The notes beneath the pieces are model-generated. The model did no database searches. It was not told where the DNA came from and saw only the letters and a list, made by a program, of their open reading frames with translations. A program made the translations under genes and the position numbers. Of a stretch of DNA of 64,000 nt, positions 1 to 10,200 are shown piece after piece (positions within the stretch are counted from its first letter, which is position 1; each line of letters begins with the position of its first letter). Origin of the DNA: Synechococcus sp. A10-1-5-1 (lineage in GTDB: Bacteria > Cyanobacteriota > Cyanobacteriia > PCC-6307 > Cyanobiaceae); assembly GCF_023115425.1 (NCBI RefSeq), contig NZ_CP096032.1:310001-374000 (forward strand), in the 5' to 3' direction.

Positions 1-631
1 GATAGTCACACGGTTGGCCCAAGAGGCGAATGGAGCTGTCCGAGGGGAGGGCTTGCATGACGACAAGGCCCTGCCGATCTGCTCCTTCAAGGCATTCGCT
101 GACCCCTGTGAGCGTCTCGAGAACGATGTCGTTGCTGAGAAGCACGACGCGATACCCCAGAGTCGATCCCCAATAGCCGATGGGTTCGCCACCCAAGACA
201 TCGGTTAGATAGCTCGGATAATCGAGTCCAACCAGCGGCTCACTGGGCAGGACGAGTGAAGCTGCCCCCTCCGTCTCTGGCTCCACTCGAATCGTTAAGC
301 CGCCACTTCGAGAGGCCAGCACCAGATCCTCTCCGCTTCTTATCGCTCCCCAACGCTGCAAGGCCAACGTTGAAGCCAAGGTGGCGTGGCCACACAGAGG
401 CACCTCGCAGGTCGGTGTGAACCAGCGCAGACACCACTGTCCCTCTGCGTTCGACCAAAGAAAGGCGGTCTCCGACTGCTTCAAACTGCCAGCCAAATCT
501 TGCATCCACTTGGCGCCCGCCGCCTGGTGGAGTTCAACCACCGCCGCACCATTCCCGCGCAGCGGCCCCTCGGCGAAGGCCTCAATCAGCACAGCGCGCT
601 GCACCGCTTTCTCTGACTGAACCAGAACCAT
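1..631 (-). CDS. PhzF family isomerase/epimerase, 3' end cut by window edge
   Basis: I translated this by hand from the ATG at 631; the reading frame stays open to base 1, so the C-terminus lies outside the window. The 210 visible residues show the PhzF-fold N-terminal pattern: an RGNGAAVV stretch near residue 28, the SETAFL motif (its Glu is the family's catalytic acid), and RWFTPTCEVPLCGHATLAS, the conserved proline/GHA segment. PhzF-like proteins such as E. coli YddE are about 260-300 residues long and mostly of unknown substrate; a role in phenazine synthesis should not be assumed here. The start lies 6 nt after the gpsA stop on the same strand, so it is probably co-transcribed with gpsA and the DUF2237 gene. 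Confidence 0.85.
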   Translation of the reverse strand, partial: MVLVQSEKAVQRAVLIEAFAEGPLRGNGAAVVELHQAAGAKWMQDLAGSLKQSETAFLWSNAEGQWCLRWFTPTCEVPLCGHATLASTLALQRWGAIRSGEDLVLASRSGGLTIRVEPETEGAASLVLPSEPLVGLDYPSYLTDVLGGEPIGYWGSTLGYRVVLLSNDIVLETLTGVSECLEGADRQGLVVMQALPSDSSIRLLGQPCDY

Positions 632-637
632 TCAGCG

Positions 638-1555
638 TTATCCCTGTTCGCCGCGAAGACTCCGCTGCATTAAGGCATGGACGGCCTCCTTCGGGCTACA
701 GCGCCCCTCTGCCAGGGCCACGACCTGCTGGCAAATCGGAAGTGCCCATCCGTGTCTCTGCCCCATGCCTGCGACCGCTTGGGCGGTCTTGTAGCCCTCC
801 ACAGTGGCACCGACACCCATCAGGGCCTCAGGGGCGGTTTGCCCACCTGCCAAGGCCAAGCCAAAGCGGTAGTTCCGGCTTAGAGGGCTGTTGGCCGTTG
901 CCAAGAGATCACCCAGCCCTGCCAAGCCATAGAGGCTGGCCTGGTCACCCCCCAGCTGCTGAATCACCAGACTCATTTCCGCCATGCCCCTGCAAAGCAA
1001 GGAGGCCTTGGCGTTGGCGCCAAGCTGCAGGCCATCACAGATCCCCCCTGCGATAGCCATCACATTTTTGAGTGCTCCAGCCAGCTCCACCCCAAGTGGA
1101 TCGTCGCTTCCATAGAGACGCAATTGGTCACTGCTGAGCTGTCTCTGCAGCTGTTCCACCAGCGGTTGGTCTTGACTTGCCAGGACGCTGGCTGCTGGAC
1201 AACCCTGGGCCAATTCACTGGCCAGGTTGGGACCGCTCAGCACCAGCAGACGCAGCTCCGGGTTCGCAACGTTCCACATCTGGCTGGCGGTGCGTTGGCA
1301 TTCAGGATCGAGTCCCTTGCTGCAGCTCACCAGGGGCACCTGCTGGTCCCACCGCGGGCCCAGCTCTGGTGCGAGCTGCTTGACCCCATCAAGGGCAAGA
1401 GCAACAAGCACCAGATCAGACCCCTGGATGACCGCCACAGGATCTCCCCCACTGCGACGACTCCAACTCCGAACTCTGTGCCCTTGCCGCTCAAAGAGGC
1501 CTGCCAGGGTGTGACCCCAGGCTCCAAGGCCCAGGACGCCAATGGCCAGAGACAT
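638..1555 (-). CDS. gpsA: NAD(P)H-dependent glycerol-3-phosphate dehydrogenase
   Basis: This cytosolic enzyme reduces dihydroxyacetone phosphate to sn-glycerol 3-phosphate for phospholipids and, in GG-making cyanobacteria, potentially for osmolyte synthesis. At 305 residues it is slightly short for the family. The dinucleotide-binding loop GLGAWG is at residues 9-14. The catalytic Lys lies in ALKNVMAI (K163), and the conserved LAGLGDLLATANSPLSRNYR block is at 211-230. Its start overlaps the end of the upstream DUF2237 gene by one base and phzF follows 6 nt after its stop, indicating an operon. It is the canonical GpsA of this window and a useful reference for the divergent relative at 56931-58472. 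Confidence 0.95.
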   Translation of the reverse strand: MSLAIGVLGLGAWGHTLAGLFERQGHRVRSWSRRSGGDPVAVIQGSDLVLVALALDGVKQLAPELGPRWDQQVPLVSCSKGLDPECQRTASQMWNVANPELRLLVLSGPNLASELAQGCPAASVLASQDQPLVEQLQRQLSSDQLRLYGSDDPLGVELAGALKNVMAIAGGICDGLQLGANAKASLLCRGMAEMSLVIQQLGGDQASLYGLAGLGDLLATANSPLSRNYRFGLALAGGQTAPEALMGVGATVEGYKTAQAVAGMGQRHGWALPICQQVVALAEGRCSPKEAVHALMQRSLRGEQG

Positions 1556-2046
1556 CAGGCGGCCGCGGCGTGGCCCTGGAGGAGCTCCAGAGGAATGATG
1601 GCAAGGGCGGAGTCCTCACAGGCCTCCAGCCGTACCGGCGGGGCCATGCCGTCTTGGTAAGCCTCCAACCAGCGGGCTGCACAAACGCACCAGTGATCAC
1701 CTGGCTTGAGCCCTGGAAAGTCGTAGGCCGGCATCGGCGTCGTCAAATCATTGCCCTGGGCCTTCGAGTAGCTGAGAAATTGCTCATTGACGACGCAACA
1801 AACGCTGTGACGCCCTAAATCGGCCGCATCCGTCCGGCAGCTTCCATCGCGAAACCAGCCTGTCATCGGGTCACATCCACACTCCTGCAGGGGGTTTCCC
1901 AAAACATTGAGGGGCATGGTCTCGGCTGCGTTCATCGTTGGTTGGGGTCCGATCAGACCGGGATCTAGAGCCCAATTCTGACGAAGGAGTGGCACAAAAC
2001 CGTCTGGGAGGTTGACGGAATCGGGGGGGGAGGCGTTAAAGGTCAT
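1555..2046 (-). CDS. DUF2237 family protein
   Basis: The 163-residue product carries the DUF2237 signature: NVLGNPLQECGCDPMTGWFRDG, then HSVCCVVNEQFLSYSKAQGNDL, and GLKPGDHWCVCAARW with conserved Cys and Trp. The biochemical function of the family is unknown. The first ATG (2046) lies only 17 nt from the divergent start at 2064. The conserved domain begins near residue 44, so internal ATGs at residues 38 and 44 (38 = position 1935) are alternative starts that would leave normal room for promoters. It shares one base with gpsA, which follows. I am sure of the family, less sure of the start. Confidence 0.8.
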   Translation of the reverse strand: MTFNASPPDSVNLPDGFVPLLRQNWALDPGLIGPQPTMNAAETMPLNVLGNPLQECGCDPMTGWFRDGSCRTDAADLGRHSVCCVVNEQFLSYSKAQGNDLTTPMPAYDFPGLKPGDHWCVCAARWLEAYQDGMAPPVRLEACEDSALAIIPLELLQGHAAAA

Positions 2047-2063
2047 TCAGCCAACCCCCCTAC

Positions 2064-2291
2064 ATGAGCTGGGACTTCACCGAAGACGGAGCCTTCCTGG
2101 CCCTCTGCGATGCCTTCAAGGAGAGCGGCGAGAGCTCTGCCATTGAGTTCTTGGCCAACGGCGAAGGCGCATTCCACTTTCAGGAATTAGCGCAGAACGC
2201 AGCTGGAGAAGGTGTCGACCTCTCGGACTCCACTGACTTGGAAGCCTTTCAGCAGGAAGTGATCGACACCATGGAAAACCTCTGCGGCTGA
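2064..2291 (+). CDS. small acidic hypothetical protein
   Basis: This 75-residue ORF sits between the divergent DUF2237 gene and the convergent DUF4090-like gene, one base from the latter's stop. It is acidic (many Asp/Glu) and appears helical throughout, with no signal peptide, membrane segment or metal motif; it contains single Cys residues near positions 15 and 74. I do not recognise a family. It is placed in a slot otherwise left empty and reads through without rare-looking codons, so I consider it a real gene, probably conserved among picocyanobacteria. Confidence 0.6.
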   Translation: MSWDFTEDGAFLALCDAFKESGESSAIEFLANGEGAFHFQELAQNAAGEGVDLSDSTDLEAFQQEVIDTMENLCG

Positions 2292-2292
2292 G

Positions 2293-2568
2293 TCAGCTGC
2301 CGTAGAAGAAGGCCACCTCTTTCTCCTTTAGACCATCCCAACCGGCAGCCTTGAGGCGAGCATCGAGGGTCTGCTGGTCGAAGTGTTTCGAACCGGTCTT
2401 GACCACTCGATTCCGCATCGATTTCTTGACGCCACTACGAGCGCGCTGGCTCTCCAGGTCCATTACCTCGTTGTAGAGGGCCAACATGTCCTGGGGAATT
2501 GGACTGCCATCAAGGTCAATGCCCGAGGCGATTGCAGCATCAACGCCGCCAGGTCCAGCAATGGCCAT
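2293..2568 (-). CDS. DUF4090-like small cyanobacterial protein
   Basis: The 91-residue product has a pattern I associate with DUF4090: an N-terminal VDAAIASGIDLDGSPIP segment, LALYNEVMDLE, a basic middle (SGVKKSMRNRVVK), and the ending LKEKEVAFFYG. Function is unknown; the family is restricted to cyanobacteria and has no obvious catalytic residues. It ends 1 nt from the convergent upstream gene and starts 26 nt after the metH stop on the same strand, so it could be the last gene of the ilvE-metH transcript. Confidence 0.65.
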   Translation of the reverse strand: MAIAGPGGVDAAIASGIDLDGSPIPQDMLALYNEVMDLESQRARSGVKKSMRNRVVKTGSKHFDQQTLDARLKAAGWDGLKEKEVAFFYGS

Positions 2569-2594
2569 TGCTCAATTGTGAGAGGCCCTCGACC

Positions 2595-5500
2595 CTAAGC
2601 GGAGAAATAACGGGCCTGACTATGCAATGCGACGAGGGCTGTGGTGCTCTGCTCCGGCTCCAACTGGTCGCTTTCATCCATGCTCAGCCCAATACGCTCA
2701 CTGCCCAGCCAGCTCAGTTGCTGACGGGAATCAGGCACATTGGGGCAGGCCGGATAGCCAAAGGAATAGCGGCTGCCGCGATAGCGCTGGGCCAGAACAT
2801 CCCGCAGGGGCATCTCCGCAGGGTCGGGGTAACCCAATTCACTGCGAATGCGGGCATGGACCCACTCAGCCAGGGCTTCAGCCATTTGCACACCAAGCCC
2901 ATGGAAGTAGAGGTAATCGCTGTATTGATCTCCTTTAAAGAGCTCTTGGGCGAACTCCGTGGCTCGCTCACCCATGGTCACGGCCTGCATGGGCAGGACG
3001 TCAGAGGCTCCGGGGGCTAGATCGCGGTAGAAATCGGCAATGCAGTAGCGGTTGCCGGAGCGTTGGCGAGGCAGCTCAAAGCGCCCCAGTTCGATCTGGC
3101 GCTCCTCGGGATCGAACACCACAAGAGCGTTTCCATCCCTGCCGCAGGGGAAATAGCCATAGGCCACTCGAGGGGTGAGTAACACCTCGTCAATGCAGCG
3201 TTGTTTCCAGTGCTGGAGGACCGGCTCGGCCTTCTCCGCCAACATCGCTTCGTAGTCCTCTCGGGACTGGCCCTGGGCCTTACGCAGCTGCCACTGACCA
3301 GCGAAGAGGGCATTGCGATCCAGGAAGCCAAAGACCTCCTCGATATCGATGGTGTACTCGAGGAGGACCTGGCTTCCCCAGAACGGAGGGGTCAGCGCCT
3401 GTTCCTCCGGGACGGTGTCTGAGCGCTCCGTCGTGACGGTTAGAGCCGCAGCTCCGGCGCTTTCCGCTGCGGGTGCATCAGCGGAGGAATCGGAGCGGTC
3501 GACCTCGTTGACGTTTTCGAGACCCAGTCCATCGGGGATCGACCCAAGGAAACCTTGGACGTTGTCCCACTGCTCGTCCGCCTTGGCCGAGACAAGGGCG
3601 TCCATAAACCGAAGATCTGCGAAGGCATCCCGCCCGTAGATCACCTGCCCGCCGTAGACCTCGCGGCAGTCCTTGTTGACAAAGCGAGGGGTCAGGGCCG
3701 CTCCGCCAAGGATGACAGGAACATTGATCCCCGCATCGTTGAAGGCCGCGAGATTGTCCTTCATGAAGGCTGTTGATTTGACCAACAGTCCGCTCATGGC
3801 AATGCAATCGGCGTTGTGTTCTTGCTGGGCTTCAATGATCGCCTCAACAGGCTGTTTGATCCCCAGGTTGATCACTTCATAACCGTTGTTCGTCAGAATG
3901 ATGTCGACAAGGTTCTTGCCGATGTCATGGACATCACCCTTGACCGTGGCGATTAAAAACTTGGCCTTAGCTGAACTCTCGCCTTCCACCTTGTCCATCA
4001 AGGGTTCGAGGAAGGCGACGGCTGACTTCATCGTCTCGGCACTTTGCAGGACGAAGGGCAACTGCATTTGGCCTGAACCAAAGAGCTCACCAACCACCTT
4101 CATGCCATCCAGCAAATAGGTATTGATGATCTGGAGTGGTTGATAGGTTTCAAGTGCGATTTTCAGCGCATCTTCCAAACCAATGCGCTCGCCGTCGATG
4201 ATGTGTTGCTTCAGACGCTCCTCGATGGGCAGATCGGTCAAGGACGGACCGGAAGCTCTCGCCTCCTTTGTTGAGACCCCTTCGAACAGGGTGGTCAGTT
4301 CGGTGAGGGGGTCATAGACGCAGACTCCATTCTCAAAGCGCCTGCTGTCGTTGATCAGGTCTCGGCAGACCTGTTGGTGCTCCTCACTGATCTTGATCAG
4401 GGGGAGGATCTTGGCGGGGCTGACAATCGCCGCATCCATGCCCGCCTCACAGCAGTCATGCAAAAAGACGGAGTTCAGGACAATCCGAGCCGCTGGTGAG
4501 AGACCAAAGCTGACATTGCTGACTCCAAGGACGACATGCACGCCCGGGAGGTTTTCGCGAATCATGCGAATCGCCTGAACCGTGGCGAGTCCGTTTTCGC
4601 GGTCCTCTTCGATGCCCGTTGAGATCGGTAGCGCTAGAGGGTCGTAGAAAATCTCGTGGGCGGGAATGCCGAATTCCACGGCATCGCGATAAGCCCGTTG
4701 GGCGATCGCAAACTTACGCTCCGCAGTCCGGGCCATCCCCTCTTCGTCGATGGTTCCGACCACCACGGCGGCGCCGTAGTTGCGTGCCAGTTCGAGCACC
4801 TTGAAAAAGCGCTCGTCGCCGTCTTCGTAGTTGGTGGAGTTGAGGATGCACTTACCACCGGCCACCTTGAGGCCGGCTTCCATCTTTTGCCACTCCGTGG
4901 AGTCCAGCATCAGTGGAAGGTTGACGTTGGTCACCAAACGGCTCACCAACGCATGCATGTCGGCCTCACCATCGCGACCGACGTAGTCGACGTTGACGTC
5001 GAGAACGTGGGCATTCTCCTTGACCTGGCCCCTGGCCACCGACACCAGGCCATCCCAGTCCTCTTCAGCGAGCAACTCCCGAACTTTCTTGGAGCCGCTG
5101 GCGTTGAGACGCTCACCAATGATCAGGAAGGAGTTGTCCTGCTGGTACGGGGTGACGCCGTAAATCGAGCTCGCCGACGGCTCATACTGCAGGGCTGGCC
5201 GGGGTGCCTCGGGATCGGGCTCAACACTGCCACGCACGGAGCGTTCAGCCGGCTTCAACTCTGAAGCGAGCTCAGCAAGAGCTGCGATATGGGCCGGTGT
5301 GGTGCCGCAGCATCCACCGATGACCTGAACACCCAGGTCTTCAACGAAGTGCATCAGTTGCATCTTCATCTCAGTAGGGGTGAGCCGGTAGTGCGCCACA
5401 CCCCCAATGTTTTCGGGTAATCCCGCGTTCGGGATACAACTCACCACGAAGGGACTGTGGGCCGAGAGGTAGCGGACGTGCTCCTTCATCTGCTCGGGGC

Positions 5501-6203
5501 CCGTCGCGCAGTTCAGACCGAGGACATCGATCGGAAATGGCTCAAGAATGGAGACCACAGCTGCGATGTCCGAGCCCACCAGCATCGTGCCGGTGGTCTC
5601 CATCGTCACGCTGACCATCAAGGGCCGCCGCTGTCCCGTTTTTGCAAAGGCCTGTTCAATCCCTTGGAGCGCTGCCTTGATTTGCAGAACGTCCTGGCAG
5701 GTTTCAACGATGAAAAGATCAACATCGCCTGCGATCAAGCCTTCTGCTTGTTCGGCAAAAGAGTCGCGCATCTCATCGAAGCCGATGTGCCCCAGGGTTG
5801 GCAGCTTTGTCGTCGGGCCCATGGAGCCCGCCACAAACCTTGGTTTATCGGGCGTCGAGTACGCCGCAGCCATTTCCCGAGCGAGTTCCGCCGCTCGCTG
5901 ATTCAGCTCAAAAGCCCGGTCTTCGATGTCGTATTCGGCCAACACCGTGGAGGTCGCTCCGAAGGTGTCGGTCTCGATCACATCGCAGCCCGCCTCAAGG
6001 AACTGTCGATGGACGGCCTGGACGGCATCCGGTCGGGTGAAGACGAGGTTTTCATTGCAGCCCTCGAGGGCCAGACCACCGAAATCATCGGCAGTCAGAT
6101 CCATCTGCTGCAAGGACGTTCCGGTTGCGCCATCAAAAACCAACACGGGCCGCTCTGGGCTGTGCAGTCGCTCGAGAAAACCGATTCGTTGGGTCGCCAG
6201 CAT
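2595..6203 (-). CDS. metH: B12-dependent methionine synthase
   Basis: The enzyme transfers a methyl group from methyltetrahydrofolate to homocysteine through cobalamin. All four modules are visible: the homocysteine domain with zinc ligands in GLNCATGP and GGCCGTT, the pterin-binding domain starting near [15 protein letters not shown], the B12 cap and B12 domain with DVHDIGKN (its His is the lower cobalt ligand), and the C-terminal S-adenosylmethionine activation domain ending in [13 protein letters not shown]. The frame is open back to an ATG at 6260, but that would overlap ilvE by 50 nt. The ATG at 6203 lies 7 nt after the ilvE stop, gives 1,202 residues, and is preferred. It is probably co-transcribed with ilvE and lies close to cobN. 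Confidence 0.96.
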   Translation of the reverse strand: MLATQRIGFLERLHSPERPVLVFDGATGTSLQQMDLTADDFGGLALEGCNENLVFTRPDAVQAVHRQFLEAGCDVIETDTFGATSTVLAEYDIEDRAFELNQRAAELAREMAAAYSTPDKPRFVAGSMGPTTKLPTLGHIGFDEMRDSFAEQAEGLIAGDVDLFIVETCQDVLQIKAALQGIEQAFAKTGQRRPLMVSVTMETTGTMLVGSDIAAVVSILEPFPIDVLGLNCATGPEQMKEHVRYLSAHSPFVVSCIPNAGLPENIGGVAHYRLTPTEMKMQLMHFVEDLGVQVIGGCCGTTPAHIAALAELASELKPAERSVRGSVEPDPEAPRPALQYEPSASSIYGVTPYQQDNSFLIIGERLNASGSKKVRELLAEEDWDGLVSVARGQVKENAHVLDVNVDYVGRDGEADMHALVSRLVTNVNLPLMLDSTEWQKMEAGLKVAGGKCILNSTNYEDGDERFFKVLELARNYGAAVVVGTIDEEGMARTAERKFAIAQRAYRDAVEFGIPAHEIFYDPLALPISTGIEEDRENGLATVQAIRMIRENLPGVHVVLGVSNVSFGLSPAARIVLNSVFLHDCCEAGMDAAIVSPAKILPLIKISEEHQQVCRDLINDSRRFENGVCVYDPLTELTTLFEGVSTKEARASGPSLTDLPIEERLKQHIIDGERIGLEDALKIALETYQPLQIINTYLLDGMKVVGELFGSGQMQLPFVLQSAETMKSAVAFLEPLMDKVEGESSAKAKFLIATVKGDVHDIGKNLVDIILTNNGYEVINLGIKQPVEAIIEAQQEHNADCIAMSGLLVKSTAFMKDNLAAFNDAGINVPVILGGAALTPRFVNKDCREVYGGQVIYGRDAFADLRFMDALVSAKADEQWDNVQGFLGSIPDGLGLENVNEVDRSDSSADAPAAESAGAAALTVTTERSDTVPEEQALTPPFWGSQVLLEYTIDIEEVFGFLDRNALFAGQWQLRKAQGQSREDYEAMLAEKAEPVLQHWKQRCIDEVLLTPRVAYGYFPCGRDGNALVVFDPEERQIELGRFELPRQRSGNRYCIADFYRDLAPGASDVLPMQAVTMGERATEFAQELFKGDQYSDYLYFHGLGVQMAEALAEWVHARIRSELGYPDPAEMPLRDVLAQRYRGSRYSFGYPACPNVPDSRQQLSWLGSERIGLSMDESDQLEPEQSTTALVALHSQARYFSA

Positions 6204-6210
6204 CGATCGA

Positions 6211-7128
6211 TCAGCCGTCGAGGCGAATGCGGGTGACCCAGTGGTCGAAGGCTGGATCACGCCCTTCCGTAATGGCCGTCAGGCGCTCACGGATGGCGTT
6301 CATCACCGGACGCTCTGCACTGAGTTCTGTCGTTTCTACCCGGCGGATGGGGGTGACCTTCGCAGCCGTGCCGCTTAGGAAAACCTCATCGGCGATGAAC
6401 AACTCACTTTTATCGACGGGCCGCTCGAGGGTGGGTATGCCCATGGTCTTGGCCAGTTCAAGAACACTGGAGCGGGTGATGCCCTCAAGGATGTCCTGAT
6501 CGACCCCAGGTGTAATCAGGACACCGTCGCGAACCAGGAACAAATTCATGCCGCTGGCCTCGCTGACCTTGCCGCGGCTATTGAGCAGCAGGGCCTCATC
6601 AAAACCGCTTTTGACCGCCTCGGTCTTCGCTAACGAACTGGTGATGTAAGCACCACTGATTTTGCCGCGTAGGGGGAGAGAACGGTCCTCCTGGCGGGTC
6701 CAGGAACTAATCCTGCAACTGACACCCTCGGGGGACAGATAATCACCCAGCTCGAGCCCGTAAATCAGGAAGTCCGTCTCGATGTTGTGTAAGCGGGGTG
6801 CAATACCGAGATCGCTCGTATAGACGAATGGCCGCAGATAGACAGGAGACGTCGGTTTATTGGCGCGCAGAAATTGGTGGATCGCAGCATGGATCGTGTC
6901 TTCGCTGAGTTCGGTCAGCAGAAGACGGGCGCTTTGGCTCAGACGTCTGGCATGGCGATCCGCTCGGAACAGCAGGATTTCGTTGGCATCGGCGGGGTTC
7001 GGAATGGCCCGCATCCCACCAAACGCACCGGTGCCGTAATGCAGGGCGTGGGTCGCTACCGAGAGGGTGGCCTCAGCAAAAGGCACACACTTGCCACCGA
7101 ACCAGGCGTAGGGCAGGAACTGATGCAT
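6211..7128 (-). CDS. ilvE: branched-chain amino acid aminotransferase
   Basis: This fold-type IV PLP aminotransferase performs the last step of leucine, isoleucine and valine synthesis. The N-terminus shows [17 protein letters not shown]. The PLP lysine is expected in RGKISGAY, followed by the substrate loop region [17 protein letters not shown] and the phosphate-binding [11 protein letters not shown]. The ATG at 7128 gives 305 residues starting MHQFLPYAW, which matches where family members usually start; a GTG at 7170 in the same frame would add 14 unconserved residues. Divergent from cobN; metH follows 7 nt after the stop. Confidence 0.93.
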   Translation of the reverse strand: MHQFLPYAWFGGKCVPFAEATLSVATHALHYGTGAFGGMRAIPNPADANEILLFRADRHARRLSQSARLLLTELSEDTIHAAIHQFLRANKPTSPVYLRPFVYTSDLGIAPRLHNIETDFLIYGLELGDYLSPEGVSCRISSWTRQEDRSLPLRGKISGAYITSSLAKTEAVKSGFDEALLLNSRGKVSEASGMNLFLVRDGVLITPGVDQDILEGITRSSVLELAKTMGIPTLERPVDKSELFIADEVFLSGTAAKVTPIRRVETTELSAERPVMNAIRERLTAITEGRDPAFDHWVTRIRLDG

Positions 7129-7214
7129 GGGGTCGGTGGGGGCGGCCACAGCTGCAGACGATCTTCTCACTGCCTGGTGCCCAAGCGCGAGCCCTGAACC
7201 AGCAAGATGGATTG

Positions 7215-10200
7215 ATGCACCGTCTCGCGGCTGTCCCCGGTAGCCAGAGCCCTGATGACGGGGTCACTTACGTGGAGCAGCCGGGGGCGGACTTGGTTTT
7301 CCTCTCGAGCGCCGATACGGACCTGGCCGCGCTCTCATCCACGCTCGATCAAAATCGCTTTCCGGCTGGCGAAGGACGTCAAATCCAGGGCTTGAATCTG
7401 GCGAGCCTCCAGCACCCGGCGGTTCTGGACCACTACATCCGCACCAGCTTGAGTGGCACGCGGATCGTCTTGATCCGTCTGCTGGGCGGTCGGGGCCATT
7501 GGAGTTATGGCCTCGAACAGTTCAGGCAGTGGGCGCAGTCGGCCCCGGATCGCAATCTTGTGGTTTTGGCGGGAACCGAGGATGAAGACCAGGCCTTGGC
7601 TGCCTTGAGCAGTGTTCCTGCTGCGCTGGCGGTGGCTAGCAGTCAGTGCCTACGGGAAGGCGGTTCTGGGAATCTTCTGTCTGTCCTGCAGAGCTTGGGT
7701 TCCTTTCTCGAGCAAGGCCAGGTCACGCTGCCCCAGGCGCAAGCCGTTGAGGATCCCAAGGCCCATGACTGGCGAAACGAGCCCGGACCGCGGGTTGGGG
7801 TGATTCTCTACAGAGCGCTCCTGCAATCCGGTGATCTGGCGCTATCGGAGGCTCTCCTGGATGCCCTCAGGCAGCGGGGGATGAGTCCGCGCGCTCTCTG
7901 GGTCAGCAGTTTGCGGGACCCGGGTGTTCAAAGGGGTGCCCTTGATCTGCTCCAACGGGAACAGGTTGATGCAGTTCTCTGCACCACATCCTTTGCTTCT
8001 GTTCAGTTCGCCGAGGCGGGTCTTGGTGCCCCGCTCTGGGAGGAGCTCGGTGTCCCGATCTTTCAGGTGCTCTGCAGCACCCAGTCACGGGAGGGTTGGC
8101 AGGCCAGTCCCGTGGGCTTGGCTTCGCTGGATCTGACCCTTCAGGTGGCGATGCCAGAACTTGATGGCCGCATCACCACACGGGTCGGAGCCTTCAAGGA
8201 GCTTGCCAATGCCGACGACCGCCTGGCCACCGCCCTGCATCACTACGTACCAGACCCCGAACGGCTCGATTGGATAGCCCAGCTGGTTCAGCGCTGGTGT
8301 GACCTGCGTGCCACACCGGCGCCCAGGCGCCGACTTGCGCTTGTTTTGGCGAACTATCCGACGCGCAACGCCCGTCTGGCCAATGGGGTTGGTCTCGATA
8401 CCCCAGCCAGCGCTGCAGCGATGCTCCATTGGTTAGGGGCGTCTGGCTATGAGGTCGGCTCTGATCTCCCCTGCGATGGCGATGCCTTAATCACGGCCCT
8501 GTTGGCCGGCCGTACCAATGATCCGGAGAGCACCCACCTCAAGCCGGTAGCCCATCTCTCCCTTCAGAACTACCTCGCTTGGTATGGGGCCTTGCCCAGC
8601 GCTGTCCGAAGCAGCCTGGAGACCCAGTGGGGGCCACCCGAGCAAGACCCCTGCCTTGAACGGGATGGGTTCCCGATCCATGGTCTGCGTTTCGGTCACG
8701 TGGTGGTCATGATCCAGCCATCCCGTGGTTACGACAGGGATCCGAGCCTGAGTTACCACTCTCCGGATCTGGCTCCGACCCATCACTATCTCGCCCACTA
8801 CCTCTGGCTGAACCAATGCGCTCAGGTGCAGCTGGTCTGCCATGTCGGCAAGCACGGGAATCTCGAATGGCTTCCCGGAAAAGGTCTGGGACTTTCGAGC
8901 AGCTGCTTCCCGGAACTGGCTCTCGGGCCGATGCCCCACCTCTATCCCTTCATCGTCAATGACCCTGGTGAAGGGTCCCAGGCCAAACGCCGCGCCCAGG
9001 CCGTGATCCTTGATCACCTGACGCCTCCTTTAGGGCGCGCCGGACTCCACGGAGATCTGCGCGAGCTCGAGGCGCTGATTGATGAGTACTGGGAAGCTGT
9101 GCAACTTGGGAGCGCCCGCAGTGAAGCGCTGCGCTCCGAGATCTTGGAGCAGCTGAGCGTTTCGGAACTGGGCGATGTCTTGGCGAGCGCAGAAGGGGAT
9201 GACCCCCTTGATGCTGCCGATGGGTATTTGTGTGAGCTCAAGGAAGCGCAGATCCGCACAGGACTACACCGCTTTGGTTCACTCCCCGCGGACGAGGCCC
9301 TGGCCGAATTGCTGGCCTGTCTGGCCCGCCCCCCCCAGGACCAAGGGCTTGGCCTCACCCAGGCCTTGGCCCGCGATGCCGCCCTTCTTGTCGATCCTTG
9401 GAGCGACCTCGAAGAGACACCCCTCGATGCCGCTGATCAAGGGCGTCTGATGGAGTTCGGTCTCCAGCAGCCGCGTCGCTGCGGTGACGCGATCGAGTGG
9501 CTGGAGCAACAGGCATTGCAGCTCTGCCGCGATCTTCTGGGCCAATCCAGCATCAGCTCGAGCATTGGTCCACAGACCGAGATCGTGCTGACCCGGTTGA
9601 AGAAGCGTTTGGTTCCAAACCTGTTGCACTGCGGCGAGGCCGAGCAGTCCGCGTTCCTACGCGGGGTCGCTGGCCAGAGGATTGCTGCCGGCCCCTCCGG
9701 TGCTCCGACCCGTGGACGTCCGGACCTTTTGCCCACAGGCCGCAATTTCTACAGCGTTGATCTGCGCGGTCTACCGACAGAAGCGGCCTGGGACCTTGGC
9801 CGCCGCAGCGCCGAATTGCTGATTGATCAACACCTCATGGAGGAGGGCGAACCGCTGCACCATCTCGCCCTCTCGGTCTGGGGGACCAGCACGATGCGCA
9901 ATGGTGGCGAAGACATTGCCCAGGCCCTCGCCCTCATGGGTGTCCGGCCAGTCTGGGATGGGCCGAGTCGGCGGCTGGTGGATCTCGAATTGATCCCGCT
10001 CTCGGCCTTAGGCCGGCCCAGGGTGGATGTGACCTTGCGGATCTCGGGTCTGTTCCGGGATGCCTTTCCACAATTGGTGGGCTGGGTGAACCGTGCCACC
10101 GCATTGGTGGCCTTCGCCGATGAGTCAACCAGCGAAAACCCCCTCGCGGCCGCCGCCAAACAGGATGGTCATGCCTGGCGGGTCTACGGCTCTGCCCCTG

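Noticed and set aside
5457-6236. 259-residue ORF opposite metH, and a 202-residue one at 4656-5264
   Set aside because: Both are antisense to well-conserved MetH domains and have no domain pattern.
7129-7214. Cobalamin riboswitch upstream of metH/ilvE or cobN
   Set aside because: The gap is too short for the structure and no B12-box-like sequence was seen.
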